Positions 11,239 to 20,852 of a DNA stretch of 64,000 nucleotides are shown piece by piece (position 1 is the first letter of the stretch; every line of letters begins with the position of its first letter). A program made the translations under genes and the position numbers. The notes beneath the pieces are model-generated. The model saw only the letters and a program-made list of their open reading frames with translations, was not told the origin of the DNA and did not search any database. The stretch is from Weissella paramesenteroides ATCC 33313 (GTDB lineage Bacteria; Bacillota; Bacilli; Lactobacillales; Lactobacillaceae): contig NZ_GG697129.1 in assembly GCF_000160575.1 (NCBI RefSeq), positions 294,006-358,005 on the forward strand, given 5' to 3'.

Positions 11239-11871
11239 TCAAACCAATTTTGCAATTTCAGTTTCAATGGTGTTTTCACCATCACTCATCGATAGCACTT
11301 TACCATAGGTATTCTTAGCATTTAAAATGCCGACTAATACATCAACAACATTTTCAATACTATTTTGTGCTGGCGAATCAGGATCAAATGCAATTTTCCC
11401 TGACCCAGGTGTTTCCGTTAAGGCACCTGGTTGCAAAATCGTATAATTGCGGGTTGTATGATCGATCAACCAGTTATCAGCAAAGAACTTGGCAATATTA
11501 TAATCTCTTAGCTCTTCGCCCCAAGCCTTAGGGTTTGTTGCTTGCCAACTACTTAACATAATAAATCGGTCAATACCAGCTTTTTCAGCCGCATTTTCTA
11601 ACTTCACGGCACCAAATGCATCAACTTGTAACAAATTCTTTCCTTTTGAACCTGCAACAAAATAAACTGCATCTAATTTTAAGTCAAGTAATTCATTTAC
11701 TAATTGCTCTTCATCAATCAATACATCTAGTTTAGCCAAAACAACTCGTTTACTAGTAAACGTCTCATCTAAGTGACGGGTACCTGCAATCACTTCATGG
11801 CCTTCAGCTGCTAACTTTTCAACTAATAAATGACCAACACGACCACTTGCACCAACTACCAAAATTCTCAT
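11239..11871 (-). CDS. NAD(P)-binding Rossmann-fold protein (atypical SDR, YwnB-like)
   Basis: A 210-aa protein starting MRILVVGASGRVGHLLVEKL, the GxxGxxG dinucleotide-binding turn of the extended/atypical SDR group. The YFVAGSKG and FIMLSSWQA strands follow, then YNIAKFFADNWL in place of the classical YxxxK. The family includes NAD(P)H-dependent sugar-epimerase-like and flavin-reductase-like proteins of unknown substrate. The Shine-Dalgarno GAGAGGGG is present. The hairpin R2 separates it from upp. Confidence 0.75.
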   Translation of the reverse strand: MRILVVGASGRVGHLLVEKLAAEGHEVIAGTRHLDETFTSKRVVLAKLDVLIDEEQLVNELLDLKLDAVYFVAGSKGKNLLQVDAFGAVKLENAAEKAGIDRFIMLSSWQATNPKAWGEELRDYNIAKFFADNWLIDHTTRNYTILQPGALTETPGSGKIAFDPDSPAQNSIENVVDVLVGILNAKNTYGKVLSMSDGENTIETEIAKLV

Positions 11872-11895
11872 AAATACCCCTCTCTAAAAATAAAA

Positions 11896-11927
11896 AAGGT
11901 CAGGACATATTCTTTTGTCCCAACCTC
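11896..11927 (-). repeat. Dispersed hairpin element, copy R2 (also upp terminator)
   Basis: On the minus strand AGGTTGGGACA pairs with TGTCCTGACCT with two mismatches and is followed by TTTTTTATTTT. It is the same hairpin as copy R1 after serS, including the position of the mismatched pairs. The TTTTAGCA flank is not conserved in this copy. Confidence 0.7.
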
Positions 11928-11967
11928 TCCACAACATTTCTATCGATAATAATGAAATTTTATTCGC

Positions 11968-12597
11968 TTAATGAGTTCCAAACAAGCGATCACCCGCATC
12001 ACCAAGACCCGGAATAATATAACCATGTTCGTTAAGCTTCTCATCTAAGCCAGCTGTATAAATATCTACATCTGGATGTGCCTTCTGAACTGTTTCGACA
12101 CCAACTGGCGCTGAAACTAACGTGATTAACTTAATTTTTGTTGCGCCACGCTTCTTTAATGCATCAATTGCCATGACGGCTGATCCACCAGTTGCTAACA
12201 TTGGATCAACCACCAAAACCTCACGTTGATCAATATCCTCAGGCAACTTAACAAAGTACTCAACTGGTTCAAGTGATTCTTCATCACGATACATACCAAT
12301 GTGACCAATTCGAGCAGCAGGGATCAACTTCATAATGCCATCAACCATTCCCAAACCAGCACGCAAAATTGGCACAATCGCAAGTTTCTTACCAGCAAGT
12401 GTTTTTTGTGTTGTTGTTGCAACTGGTGTTTCAACAACAACATCTTCAACTGGTAAATCACGAGTTACTTCATAAGCCATTAATGATGCAATTTCATCAA
12501 CAATCTCACGAAATTCTTTTGTACCAACATTTTTATTACGAATAATCGTTAATTTGTGTTGAATTAATGGGTGATCAAAAACCGTTAGCTTACTCAT
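11968..12597 (-). CDS. upp: Uracil phosphoribosyltransferase
   Basis: A 209-aa enzyme making UMP from uracil and PRPP. The PRPP-binding motif [11 protein letters not shown] is near residue 130, and RAGLGMVDG near 80 and GDAGDRLFG near the C-terminus are family signatures. An in-frame ATG exists six codons upstream, but GGAG sits 7 nt before the ATG at 12597 and the protein then starts [10 protein letters not shown] like its relatives. It is the last gene of the tdk-prfA-prmC-tsaC-glyA-upp run, 40 nt after glyA. Confidence 0.97.
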   Translation of the reverse strand: MSKLTVFDHPLIQHKLTIIRNKNVGTKEFREIVDEIASLMAYEVTRDLPVEDVVVETPVATTTQKTLAGKKLAIVPILRAGLGMVDGIMKLIPAARIGHIGMYRDEESLEPVEYFVKLPEDIDQREVLVVDPMLATGGSAVMAIDALKKRGATKIKLITLVSAPVGVETVQKAHPDVDIYTAGLDEKLNEHGYIIPGLGDAGDRLFGTH

Positions 12598-12637
12598 TTC
12601 AAAGCTCCATTTCATTTTTCTTTATTATAACGCTTTT

Positions 12638-13888
12638 TTAATTAGCGTGTTCAATTCCTGATAAGGGGAATCGACTTGTTAAGCCCAATACAGATTGTTC
12701 CACTGATGCAAGTGTTGCTTCATCTTCAGGATTAGCAAGTACCTTCAAAATTAATTCGGCCACTTCTACTGCTTCTGCCTCTTTGAAACCACGAGTCGTA
12801 ATTGCTGGTGTCCCAATTCGAATACCTGATGTCACAAATGGGCTGCGTGGTTCATTTGGAATCGCCTCTTTATTTGTTGTAATATGCACACTGTCCAAGA
12901 CATTTTGCGCTTTTTTACCAGAGATACCCGTTTTGGTTAGATCTAAATTAAATAGGTGATTATCCGTACCACCTGAAACGACACGAACAAGATCTGATTT
13001 TGCAAAGACATCAGCCATTGCCTTTGCATTAGCAATAACTTGTTGACCATATGTTTTAAAACTAGGTTGCATAGCCTCATAAAAGGCAACTGCTTTACCT
13101 GCAATAACATGCTCTAATGGTCCACCTTGCGTACCTGGGAAAATTGCTGAATTCAACGCCTTACCCAATTCTTCTTTAGCTAAAATCAATCCGCCACGTG
13201 GTCCACGCAATGTTTTATGCGTTGTTGATGTCACAACATCAGCGATTCCTACTGGTGATGGATGAACCCCAGCTGCGACCAAACCAGCAATGTGCGCCAT
13301 ATCAACCATTAAGTATGCCCCAACAGAATCCGCAATTTCACGGAATCGATCGAAATCAATAAAGCGTGAATATGCTGATGCCCCGGTAACAATTAATTTT
13401 GGTTGATACTCAGCAGCTAATGCGGCAACCTGATCATAATCAATTCGTTCATTATCATCCAATCCATAAGCGTGAAATTGGTATGTTTTCCCCGAAAAGT
13501 TAACTGCAGATCCATGTGTCAAATGACCTCCAGCATTAAGATCAAGCCCCAAGACATGATCACCCGGTTCCAATAATGCTGCATAAACAGCTGCATTTGA
13601 TTGTGAGCCAGAATGCGGCTGTACGTTTGCATACTCTGCCCCGAAAAGTTCTTTCACACGATCAATCGCTAATTGCTCGACTTGATCAATATATTCTGTT
13701 CCACCGTAGTATCGCTTATTAGGATAACCTTCAGCATACTTATTAGTTAGAATACTTCCTTGAGCAGCACGTACACCTGCAGATGCAATATTTTCTGAAG
13801 CAATCAGTTCAATATTATGTTCTTGACGATCAGCTTCACGATCGATTGCAGCCCACAATTCAGGATCAAAATCACGGTAATTTGTCAT
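12638..13888 (-). CDS. glyA: Serine hydroxymethyltransferase
   Basis: A 416-aa PLP enzyme that interconverts serine and glycine and loads one-carbon units on tetrahydrofolate. The PLP lysine is Lys225 in [22 protein letters not shown] is near 28 and the [15 protein letters not shown] loop near 49. The Shine-Dalgarno AAAGGAGGT is strong. It lies 29 nt after tsaC and 40 nt before upp, in an arrangement seen in many Firmicutes. Confidence 0.98.
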   Translation of the reverse strand: MTNYRDFDPELWAAIDREADRQEHNIELIASENIASAGVRAAQGSILTNKYAEGYPNKRYYGGTEYIDQVEQLAIDRVKELFGAEYANVQPHSGSQSNAAVYAALLEPGDHVLGLDLNAGGHLTHGSAVNFSGKTYQFHAYGLDDNERIDYDQVAALAAEYQPKLIVTGASAYSRFIDFDRFREIADSVGAYLMVDMAHIAGLVAAGVHPSPVGIADVVTSTTHKTLRGPRGGLILAKEELGKALNSAIFPGTQGGPLEHVIAGKAVAFYEAMQPSFKTYGQQVIANAKAMADVFAKSDLVRVVSGGTDNHLFNLDLTKTGISGKKAQNVLDSVHITTNKEAIPNEPRSPFVTSGIRIGTPAITTRGFKEAEAVEVAELILKVLANPEDEATLASVEQSVLGLTSRFPLSGIEHAN

Positions 13889-13917
13889 TGGGTTTGACCT
13901 CCTTTAAGTCAAGCAGC

Positions 13918-14946
13918 TTAAATATGTAACAACTCAGTAATCCAGTGTCCACCTGATGCTTTACCTAAACGGTTATTATAAGCACCATTCACATCAACTT
14001 GCGGCATTGCAGCGACAAGAATAGTTTGTACATCCTTCTTATCGTCAAAATAACGTAACCCTGCAAATAATTTTGCAGCAGCTGTGTCATTATTATCTCC
14101 TAATGACCAAATAAAATCCATACCTGCTAGCTGATGTTTTTTAATTAAATCATTCGTTAACATTAGTCCAACTGGTTCAACTTGAGATTGCATCCAAATA
14201 ATTGCCTGTGTCCAGTCCTCTGGTGCAACCATGTAAACTGCCTTATCAGGAGCATAATGGCGATATTTCATACCTGGTGCCTTAGGTGTTTCATTATCAG
14301 CCACACGATGAATTTCAGAATCAACTGGTACACCAATTACTGATTCTATTTGTGCTGGTGTAATTTTCCCAGGACGTAAAACCGCTGGCATGTCAGTTGA
14401 TAGATCCAATACCGTTGATTCAACCCCAATTTTAGTGGGACCATCATCCAAAATACCAGCAATTTTACCATGTAGATCATGGTAAACATGTTTTGCTAAT
14501 GTTGGTGAAGGCTTGCCCGATGTATTAGCTGAAGGACCAACAAGTGGTTTACCACTTTCACGAATTAACTGACGAGTGGCAGCATTGTCAGGCAAACGAA
14601 CCGCTACCGTGTCCAAACCACCAGTGACTGTCATTGATAATACATCTGGTTTAACGGGCAAAATCATCGTTAGTGGTCCTGGCCAATAAGCAGCCATAAG
14701 TTTTTGCGCGCGTTCATTGACAATAGCAAAATCTGCCACTTGTTCTGGATCAGCAACATGTACGATCAAAGGGTTATCTGAAGGACGCCCCTTCGCTGCA
14801 TACACTTTACCAACAGCCTTTTCATTATATGCATCTGCACCAAGTCCATAAACAGTTTCAGTCGGAAAGGCAACTAATGAACCACGTTTAATTGCACGAG
14901 CTGCCGCATCCATTTCATCTACTGTCCATATTTTTGTTTCTGTCAT
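13918..14946 (-). CDS. tsaC: Threonylcarbamoyl-AMP synthase (Sua5/YwlC type)
   Basis: A 342-aa protein with an N-terminal YrdC domain (residues 10-200) and a C-terminal Sua5 domain after a linker near 215 (APGMKYRHYAPDK). KRGSLVAFPTETVYGLGADA binds the substrate, and GPSANTSGKPSPT is the later conserved loop. It makes threonylcarbamoyl-adenylate from Thr, bicarbonate and ATP for t6A37 of ANN-decoding tRNAs. Its start lies 2 nt after the prmC stop, so coupling is likely. The two-domain form is also called ywlC. Confidence 0.96.
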   Translation of the reverse strand: MTETKIWTVDEMDAAARAIKRGSLVAFPTETVYGLGADAYNEKAVGKVYAAKGRPSDNPLIVHVADPEQVADFAIVNERAQKLMAAYWPGPLTMILPVKPDVLSMTVTGGLDTVAVRLPDNAATRQLIRESGKPLVGPSANTSGKPSPTLAKHVYHDLHGKIAGILDDGPTKIGVESTVLDLSTDMPAVLRPGKITPAQIESVIGVPVDSEIHRVADNETPKAPGMKYRHYAPDKAVYMVAPEDWTQAIIWMQSQVEPVGLMLTNDLIKKHQLAGMDFIWSLGDNNDTAAAKLFAGLRYFDDKKDVQTILVAAMPQVDVNGAYNNRLGKASGGHWITELLHI

Positions 14947-14948
14947 TT

Positions 14949-15809
14949 CTAAATCTCCCGTAATACTTTAATCATTCGATCATGACCACTCAGATCTTGA
15001 CGCAACGTTACGATGACATGAGGTAATGTGCTGAATAAATCAACAAGCTTTTCTCCTTGTTGATACCCAATTTCAAAGTATGCGGCCCCACCGGGTTTTA
15101 GAAAGGTCAGTAAGTCCGTAGCCATTTTCTTATATAGTGCTAAACCATCATCATCTGCATAAAGCGCAATATCTGGTTCAAACATGACAACTGATTCATC
15201 CATCAGTGATTGTTCATTACGACTAATATAAGGTGGATTGGCGACAATAATATCAAAACTACCTGTGACACCTGTAAATAAATCACTCTGAAGTAATTGT
15301 ACTGACGGTGCGTATAGTTGCGCATTTTCTTTTGCAACAGCCAACGCCTCTTCAGAAATATCAGCACCAACCACTGCCCAACTGGTACGCTCTGCGCTCA
15401 AAGAAACAGCAATCGCACCTGAGCCAGTACCCATGTCTAATACATGTTGTTCCGTATTTGTCGGATGATCCGCTAACACCCATTCCACAAGCTCTTCAGT
15501 TTCCTGTCGCGGAATCAAGACACGGCGATCTACCTGAAATTCACGGCCATAAAACGCAGCATGTCCAAGGGCATATTGCACTGGTTGTCCACCCTTAATT
15601 GCCCGCACAGCCACCATAAATCGCAGACGCTTTTCATCCTCTAAAACTGTGTTTAAGTTATTTGCCAATTGCGCATAGTTCCAATCCATCATACCAGTTA
15701 ATAAATAATCGATTTGTGCCATACGCTCGTCTATATCATGAATGTAAGGCTCTAATTGCCAATCTCCCCATTCACGAACAGCTTGAATAGTCCATTGTTC
15801 ATCAAACAT
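14949..15809 (-). CDS. prmC: Release factor glutamine methyltransferase
   Basis: A 286-aa SAM-dependent enzyme. The N-terminal helical domain is followed by the Rossmann core, with the SAM motif VLDMGTGSGAIAVSLS near 114 and the catalytic NPPY in IIVANPPYISRNE near 183. It methylates the Gln of the GGQ motif in release factors, including the adjacent prfA product. It lies 9 nt after prfA and 2 nt before tsaC. Confidence 0.97.
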   Translation of the reverse strand: MFDEQWTIQAVREWGDWQLEPYIHDIDERMAQIDYLLTGMMDWNYAQLANNLNTVLEDEKRLRFMVAVRAIKGGQPVQYALGHAAFYGREFQVDRRVLIPRQETEELVEWVLADHPTNTEQHVLDMGTGSGAIAVSLSAERTSWAVVGADISEEALAVAKENAQLYAPSVQLLQSDLFTGVTGSFDIIVANPPYISRNEQSLMDESVVMFEPDIALYADDDGLALYKKMATDLLTFLKPGGAAYFEIGYQQGEKLVDLFSTLPHVIVTLRQDLSGHDRMIKVLREI

Positions 15810-15818
15810 ACGTTTATA

Positions 15819-16904
15819 TTACCCTTGTTTTAAGGCTTCAAGCTTTGCTGTTTGGTCAGCAATCAACAAAGCATCAATCACATCTGATAACTCACCGTTC
15901 ATAATACGGTCTAATTTATTCAATGACAGACCAATTCGATGATCAGTCACACGATTCTGTGGATAATTATATGTGCGAATTCGTTCAGAACGGTCACCAG
16001 TTCCGACTGCTGTCTTGCGTTGTTCAGCGTACTCCGCTTCATTCTGTGAAGCGTAATAATCATACACACGAGCCTTTAAGATTTCCATTGCCTTGGCACG
16101 ATTCTGTTGTTGTGAACGTTGATCTTGCATCGCAACAACGATACCAGTTGGCAAATGCGTCATACGTACCGCTGAAGAGGTCTTATTAATGTGCTGACCA
16201 CCGGCACCAGATGAACGATACACATCGACACGCAAATCTTTATCGGCAATTTCGATATCAACGTCTTCATATTCTGGCATCACACCAACTGTCGCTGTGG
16301 AAGTATGAACACGACCTGCGGATTCGGTTTCTGGCACTCGTTGCACACGATGCGCACCATTTTCAAACTTTAACTTTGAATAAACATTATTACCAGTGAT
16401 CATTAAGACAATTTCCTTGTAACCGCCAATTTCTGTCTTATTTTCATCAATGATTTCAACTTGCCAACCTTGTTTTTCAGCATAACGAACATACATATCA
16501 TAAAGATCAGCTGCAAATAATGCACCTTCATCCCCACCGGCTGCTCCGTGGATTTCCATGATGATATTCTTATCATCATTAGGATCCTTAGGTAGTAATA
16601 AAATCTTAATTTGATCTTCTAATGCTTCTTTTTCCACACGAAGATCCTTTAATTCTTCTTTAGCTAGTTCTTCTAACTCTGAATCATTGGCTTCTTCACG
16701 TAAAATTTCTTCATTTTCTTCGATACCTACAACCACTTGTTTGTAGTGCTTAAAGGTCTCGACTGTCTCACGTAAACTACCTTCTTCTTTAGACAATGCT
16801 AAAAAGCGTTTTGTGTCTGCAATAACTTCTGGATCAGAAATCATTTCACTGACTTCTTCATAGCGATCTACAACAGACTGCACCTTTTCAAAAATTTCAT
16901 CCAT
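15819..16904 (-). CDS. prfA: Peptide chain release factor 1
   Basis: At 361 aa, the peptidyl-hydrolysis motif GGQ is at residues 235-237. The stop-codon tripeptide P-x-T reads PET at 191-193 ([18 protein letters not shown]), which marks it as RF1 (UAA/UAG) rather than RF2. The N-terminal helical domain occupies residues 1-100. It lies 23 nt after tdk and immediately before the gene of its own methylase. Confidence 0.98.
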   Translation of the reverse strand: MDEIFEKVQSVVDRYEEVSEMISDPEVIADTKRFLALSKEEGSLRETVETFKHYKQVVVGIEENEEILREEANDSELEELAKEELKDLRVEKEALEDQIKILLLPKDPNDDKNIIMEIHGAAGGDEGALFAADLYDMYVRYAEKQGWQVEIIDENKTEIGGYKEIVLMITGNNVYSKLKFENGAHRVQRVPETESAGRVHTSTATVGVMPEYEDVDIEIADKDLRVDVYRSSGAGGQHINKTSSAVRMTHLPTGIVVAMQDQRSQQQNRAKAMEILKARVYDYYASQNEAEYAEQRKTAVGTGDRSERIRTYNYPQNRVTDHRIGLSLNKLDRIMNGELSDVIDALLIADQTAKLEALKQG

Positions 16905-16927
16905 ATCTTTTCAATCCCTTAACTATT

Positions 16928-17530
16928 TTATTTATTGTTTAATCCTGTCCGACGGGCTAATGCTTGTAAATCAGGATGATTATAATGTTTCCGACAAACC
17001 GGCATATAGGCCTCATCCCCACCAATTTGAACTTGTTCACCTTCATATACAGGTTGACCGTTCGAAATGCGTAAATTCATAATCGCTTTCCGACCACAAA
17101 ATGAGCAGAGGGTTTTCATCTCTTCAATCTTATCAGCATAAATCAACAATGCCTCTGAACCCGGAAATAGTTGATTAAATGCATCATTTTTTAGGCCAAA
17201 AGTCAGTACTGGAATATTTAATTCGTCCACAACTCTGGTTAATTGCAAAACCTGTGCTTTAGTCATAAATTGTGCTTCATCAATTAACACAGCTGCGACC
17301 GACTTATTTTGTGATATCAATTCAAACAGGTCATCGGTCGTTTGAATTGCTTGCGCCGCCCGTTGCATCCCAATTCTTGATGCAATTTCGCCAACTCCTG
17401 ATCGATTATCAAGCGCACTGGTTAAGAGCAGCACACGTCTTTGCTGCACCTCATAGTTATGTGCAACTTTTAAAATCTCAATACTTTTACCACTGGCCAT
17501 TGCACCATAACGAAAGAATAATTGCGCCAT
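16928..17530 (-). CDS. tdk: Thymidine kinase
   Basis: A 200-aa type II thymidine kinase with P-loop GAMASGKS at residues 9-16 and the Walker B strand VLIDEAQF. The zinc lasso has cysteines in TLCSFCGRK and PVCRKHY. It phosphorylates thymidine for salvage. It is the first gene of the run down to upp, behind an extended -10 promoter at 17577-17585. Confidence 0.97.
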   Translation of the reverse strand: MAQLFFRYGAMASGKSIEILKVAHNYEVQQRRVLLLTSALDNRSGVGEIASRIGMQRAAQAIQTTDDLFELISQNKSVAAVLIDEAQFMTKAQVLQLTRVVDELNIPVLTFGLKNDAFNQLFPGSEALLIYADKIEEMKTLCSFCGRKAIMNLRISNGQPVYEGEQVQIGGDEAYMPVCRKHYNHPDLQALARRTGLNNK

Positions 17531-17576
17531 CTTTTTCTGCCTTTCTCCTGTATAAGTCCAGTTTACACTCCAGTCT

Positions 17577-17585
17577 AGTATACCA
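17577..17585 (-). promoter_or_regulatory. Extended -10 promoter for the tdk-upp operon
   Basis: The minus strand reads TGGTATACT, an extended -10 (TG-N-TATACT), about 47 nt before the tdk ATG. No good -35 is seen, as is common with extended -10 promoters. Confidence 0.6.
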
Positions 17586-17602
17586 AAAATGTGAATAAAA
17601 AA

Positions 17603-17631
17603 AAGAGAATGGCGTTAACACTCATCCTCTT
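17603..17631 (-). terminator. murT-gatD terminator
   Basis: AAGAGGATG pairs with CATTCTCTT (one wobble) around an 11-nt loop and is followed by eight T on the minus strand. It lies 10 nt after the gatD stop. Confidence 0.85.
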
Positions 17632-17641
17632 CATCAGGTAG

Positions 17642-18349
17642 TTAGAAAAACTCAGGTGTAATCGTTGCAATTTTTTCTTGCCAATCAACATCTGGATATT
17701 TCCGTTCTAAAGCAAGTTGTAAAATATGTAGCGCCAAATTTCCATTACGAGTCAAAATAGGGCCATGAAAGTATGTGCCATAAACGTTACGGTACACTAA
17801 CCCCTCGCCACCATCTTCACCATTGTTACCATTACCTTTAATCACTTTACCCAGTGGACGCTCATCATCACCTAGGAAAGTTCGTCCTTGATGATTTTCA
17901 AAACCATGATACTCTAAATCATTAACCTCATCATGGATCGTTACATTACCAATAAAACGATTATCAGGCTGGTTTAATGTGTAATGGCTCAATGCACCAA
18001 TCCCATCAACTCTCGTACCATCAGCCAACAAAAAATACTGACCCAATAGTTGGAAACCACCACAAACTCCTAATAATGGCCCATTTGTTTCAATATATTG
18101 TTTCAAAGCTGGTGCTTTATCTGGCAAATCATCAGCGACTATCATTTGTTCATAATCCTGGCCACCACCAAATAACACGAAATCATAAGCCGTTGGATTA
18201 AATTCATCGCCTAATGAAACAATTGTCTCATCAACAGCAACCCCAATTTGTTGCGCATAATATCTGAGGGCAACAATATTACCAAAATCACCGTACGTAT
18301 TCATTAAATCACCATACAAGTGTGCTGTATGTAACTTATAATCAGCCAT
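17642..18349 (-). CDS. gatD: Lipid II isoglutaminyl synthase, glutaminase subunit
   Basis: A 235-aa class I glutamine amidotransferase-like protein. The nucleophile is Cys96 in LLGVCGGFQLLG and the catalytic His195 is in GTYFHGPIL; the third residue is supplied by MurT. It releases ammonia from glutamine and passes it to MurT, which amidates the D-Glu of lipid II. Its ATG lies 4 nt after the murT stop and its Shine-Dalgarno (GGGGGAA) is inside the last murT codons. A strong terminator follows. Confidence 0.93.
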   Translation of the reverse strand: MADYKLHTAHLYGDLMNTYGDFGNIVALRYYAQQIGVAVDETIVSLGDEFNPTAYDFVLFGGGQDYEQMIVADDLPDKAPALKQYIETNGPLLGVCGGFQLLGQYFLLADGTRVDGIGALSHYTLNQPDNRFIGNVTIHDEVNDLEYHGFENHQGRTFLGDDERPLGKVIKGNGNNGEDGGEGLVYRNVYGTYFHGPILTRNGNLALHILQLALERKYPDVDWQEKIATITPEFF

Positions 18350-18353
18350 TGGC

Positions 18354-19706
18354 TTATTCCCCCATTCCTGTATGAATATAATTTTGTTGTTTCAATTCTG
18401 CACGTAATTGTAGCATTGCTGTGTAGGTTGCTAAGATATAAACCCGTTTGGTTGGCATCGACTTGATTGCCGTTACAATTTGCTTCAAATCTTGATAAAC
18501 TGGGTGATCACCAAAACCAGCCATCTTTAATCGAACATAGAGGTCTTTGTAACGTTCACCACCCGTTGCCACTGCTTGAATCCCAGTATCATGTAATGAT
18601 TCAAAATTGGCATCCCATATCCAACTAGTATCAATACCATCCGCATAGTTAGCATTTAACAGGGCAATTATTGAGAATGGTTGATCATCAGTTTTCATCA
18701 TATCAATCACTTGATTAGCACCTACTGGATTTTTGATCAAGACGATGGTCACCTCTTTATCATCGACTTTGACCGCTTCTTGGCGTCCAAATATTTGCGC
18801 ATTAGATGAAAAGGCTCGTTGAATTTGCGCCACTGACACACCCATATAACGACCAACTGCATAAGCTGCTAGTGCGTTATAAATATTGTACATACCCCCA
18901 ATTTCAATCTGAAAAGTCTTACCATCAATATCAAAATTCGATGAAATTGGCGTTAATTTATTCAATTTTGTTACTGCGTAATTCAAGGCAGGACGTTTAA
19001 AATCATCAGTCACAGAAAAATAATCTCCCTGATTACCAAATGTCATAAAATGATAATGCAAGATAGAATTATCTGTTGGTGATAACACACCATCAGTATT
19101 ATGTGGCGCCTTCATATCTCCGGTAGCTGGCACATGTTCAAATCCATAATAAACTTTTGGATTAGGCAAATCGCCACGCATAAAAATTGGCGAATCAGCG
19201 TTAGCAATCACAGTTGCTTCAGGAAAGAGACGAATACCTTTTAAAATTTTCTCATAAGTTGTGTAAATTTCGCCATATCGATCCATTTGATCACGGAAAA
19301 TATTTGTTAACACAAATGCTTTAGGTTTCAATTGTTTAGCTACGGCAGCCACATTGGCTTCATCAACTTCAAGTAAAGCAACTGGACGTTGTTTTTTATC
19401 AGTCACTTTGGCTGTCAGCATGGTACCAGTAATTCCCTGCATCATATTTGATCCAGACGGATTGGTGATGACATCAGCATATTTTTCGCGTAATACCCGC
19501 GTCGTCAACGTTGTAGTCAACGTCTTACCGTTTGTTCCAGTAATCAGGATAACATCATACTTTTCAGCATAGCTTTGCATCACATTAGGGTCAATTTTTG
19601 TCGCTAATTTCCCGGGCAATGAGGTACCACCACGGTGTAATACATCATGTAATACAGCATAAGTACCCTTCCCAACCAAAGTTGCTAATCCACTCTTAAG
19701 GCTCAT
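18354..19706 (-). CDS. murT: Lipid II isoglutaminyl synthase, Mur-ligase-like subunit
   Basis: A 450-aa Mur-ligase-like protein with ATP loop TGTNGKT at residues 56-62. The C-terminal DUF1727 domain contains DGIDTSWIWD, the stretch that gives the catalytic Asp to GatD. The start at 19706 is chosen because AGGAGG precedes it; a longer in-frame start lacks one. Known MurT proteins carry a Cys4 zinc ribbon inside the middle domain. Here that region (residues 209-238, around ILHYHFMTFGNQGDYF) has no cysteine, and the whole protein has none. Confidence 0.92.
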   Translation of the reverse strand: MSLKSGLATLVGKGTYAVLHDVLHRGGTSLPGKLATKIDPNVMQSYAEKYDVILITGTNGKTLTTTLTTRVLREKYADVITNPSGSNMMQGITGTMLTAKVTDKKQRPVALLEVDEANVAAVAKQLKPKAFVLTNIFRDQMDRYGEIYTTYEKILKGIRLFPEATVIANADSPIFMRGDLPNPKVYYGFEHVPATGDMKAPHNTDGVLSPTDNSILHYHFMTFGNQGDYFSVTDDFKRPALNYAVTKLNKLTPISSNFDIDGKTFQIEIGGMYNIYNALAAYAVGRYMGVSVAQIQRAFSSNAQIFGRQEAVKVDDKEVTIVLIKNPVGANQVIDMMKTDDQPFSIIALLNANYADGIDTSWIWDANFESLHDTGIQAVATGGERYKDLYVRLKMAGFGDHPVYQDLKQIVTAIKSMPTKRVYILATYTAMLQLRAELKQQNYIHTGMGE

Positions 19707-19802
19707 GTTATCCTCCTGCTTGTGCTTACTAATCACACACGTTTTTATCTTCAACTTTATTTGTAATAATCATCTATCAAATTTTACCATTTTGAAATAA
19801 AT

Positions 19803-19838
19803 AAAGACACCACTGTTCATATAACAGTTGGCGCCTTT
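19803..19838 (-). terminator. manA terminator
   Basis: A long stem (AAAGGCGCCAACTGTT with AACAGTGGTGTCTTT, three wobbles and one bulge) is followed by ATTTATTT. It starts 24 nt after the manA stop. Confidence 0.75.
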
Positions 19839-19861
19839 AACATAAATGTTATGGTTACATT

Positions 19862-20827
19862 TTATAGTGATTTTGGTCCAGGTGTTGATGTAATCAAGGT
19901 TGCATGTCCATTAATTGTCCATGATTCAACATCATTAGGTAAAATAAAACTAGCCCCTTTAGCCAAGGTATAAGTAACCCCAAAGACCGTCAATTCAATA
20001 TCACCATCAACAACCGTTGCCAATGTGTAAGGTGCCGTTGCATCGACCGTTGCCCGTCCTGCAATGTCCCATTTAACAACATTGAAATATGGTGCAGTGA
20101 CCAATTCCGTGAGCGTTAAATCCTCAATATGTGAAACCTTTTGTTCTGGCTTAGTAGGGACAAACGGAACTGTTGTCACATTCTTAGCATCAGCTAAATG
20201 CAAATCGCGCTTTTCACCTGTCTTTGCATCGACACGATCAAAATCATATACACGATACGTCACATCTGAAGACTGTTGCGTTTCCAATGTTAATACACCT
20301 TCGCCTAGTGCATGCAATGTACCAGAAGGAACATAAAAGAAATCACCTGCTTTGACCGGAACTTTTTGTAATAATTTATCCCAATCTGCATTATCGACCT
20401 CTTGATCGAATGTTTGCTTATCTTTGGCTGTATGCCCATAATAAATGGTTGCCCCTGGTTCAGCAGATAAAATATACCAAGACTCTGTTTTACCTAATTC
20501 ACCTGCATGCTCACCTGCATATTTATCATCAGGATGTACTTGAACAGATAAATCACGATGAGCATCTAAGATTTTTACTAATAATGGAAATGGTCGATCA
20601 ACATCTTTGTTCGCAAACAATGTTGGTTCATCATGCCATAATTCTGCAACTGTTTTACCCGCATATTTACCATTAGTAACCGTAACTGGCCCATTAGGAT
20701 GCCCCGAAATCACCCATGCTTCACCGGTTTTTTCTGATGGGATGTCAAAATCGTAAACGTCACGTAAAGCTGTACCGCCCCAAATTTTTTCGTGTAATGC
20801 TGGCTTTAATATCAATGGTTCTGTCAT
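19862..20827 (-). CDS. manA: Mannose-6-phosphate isomerase, class I
   Basis: A 321-aa cupin-type enzyme interconverting mannose-6-P and fructose-6-P. The zinc ligands are visible in SVQVHPDDKYA (Gln, His), GKTESWYIL (Glu) and SGTLHALGEG (His). Two ATGs are adjacent (20830 and 20827). The GGGGGAA Shine-Dalgarno is 3 nt from the first and 6 nt from the second, so the second is preferred. It lies about 25 nt downstream of the MucBP-domain gene and is probably cotranscribed with it. Confidence 0.94.
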   Translation of the reverse strand: MTEPLILKPALHEKIWGGTALRDVYDFDIPSEKTGEAWVISGHPNGPVTVTNGKYAGKTVAELWHDEPTLFANKDVDRPFPLLVKILDAHRDLSVQVHPDDKYAGEHAGELGKTESWYILSAEPGATIYYGHTAKDKQTFDQEVDNADWDKLLQKVPVKAGDFFYVPSGTLHALGEGVLTLETQQSSDVTYRVYDFDRVDAKTGEKRDLHLADAKNVTTVPFVPTKPEQKVSHIEDLTLTELVTAPYFNVVKWDIAGRATVDATAPYTLATVVDGDIELTVFGVTYTLAKGASFILPNDVESWTINGHATLITSTPGPKSL

Positions 20828-20852
20828 CATGTTCCCCCGACTAATTATATAT

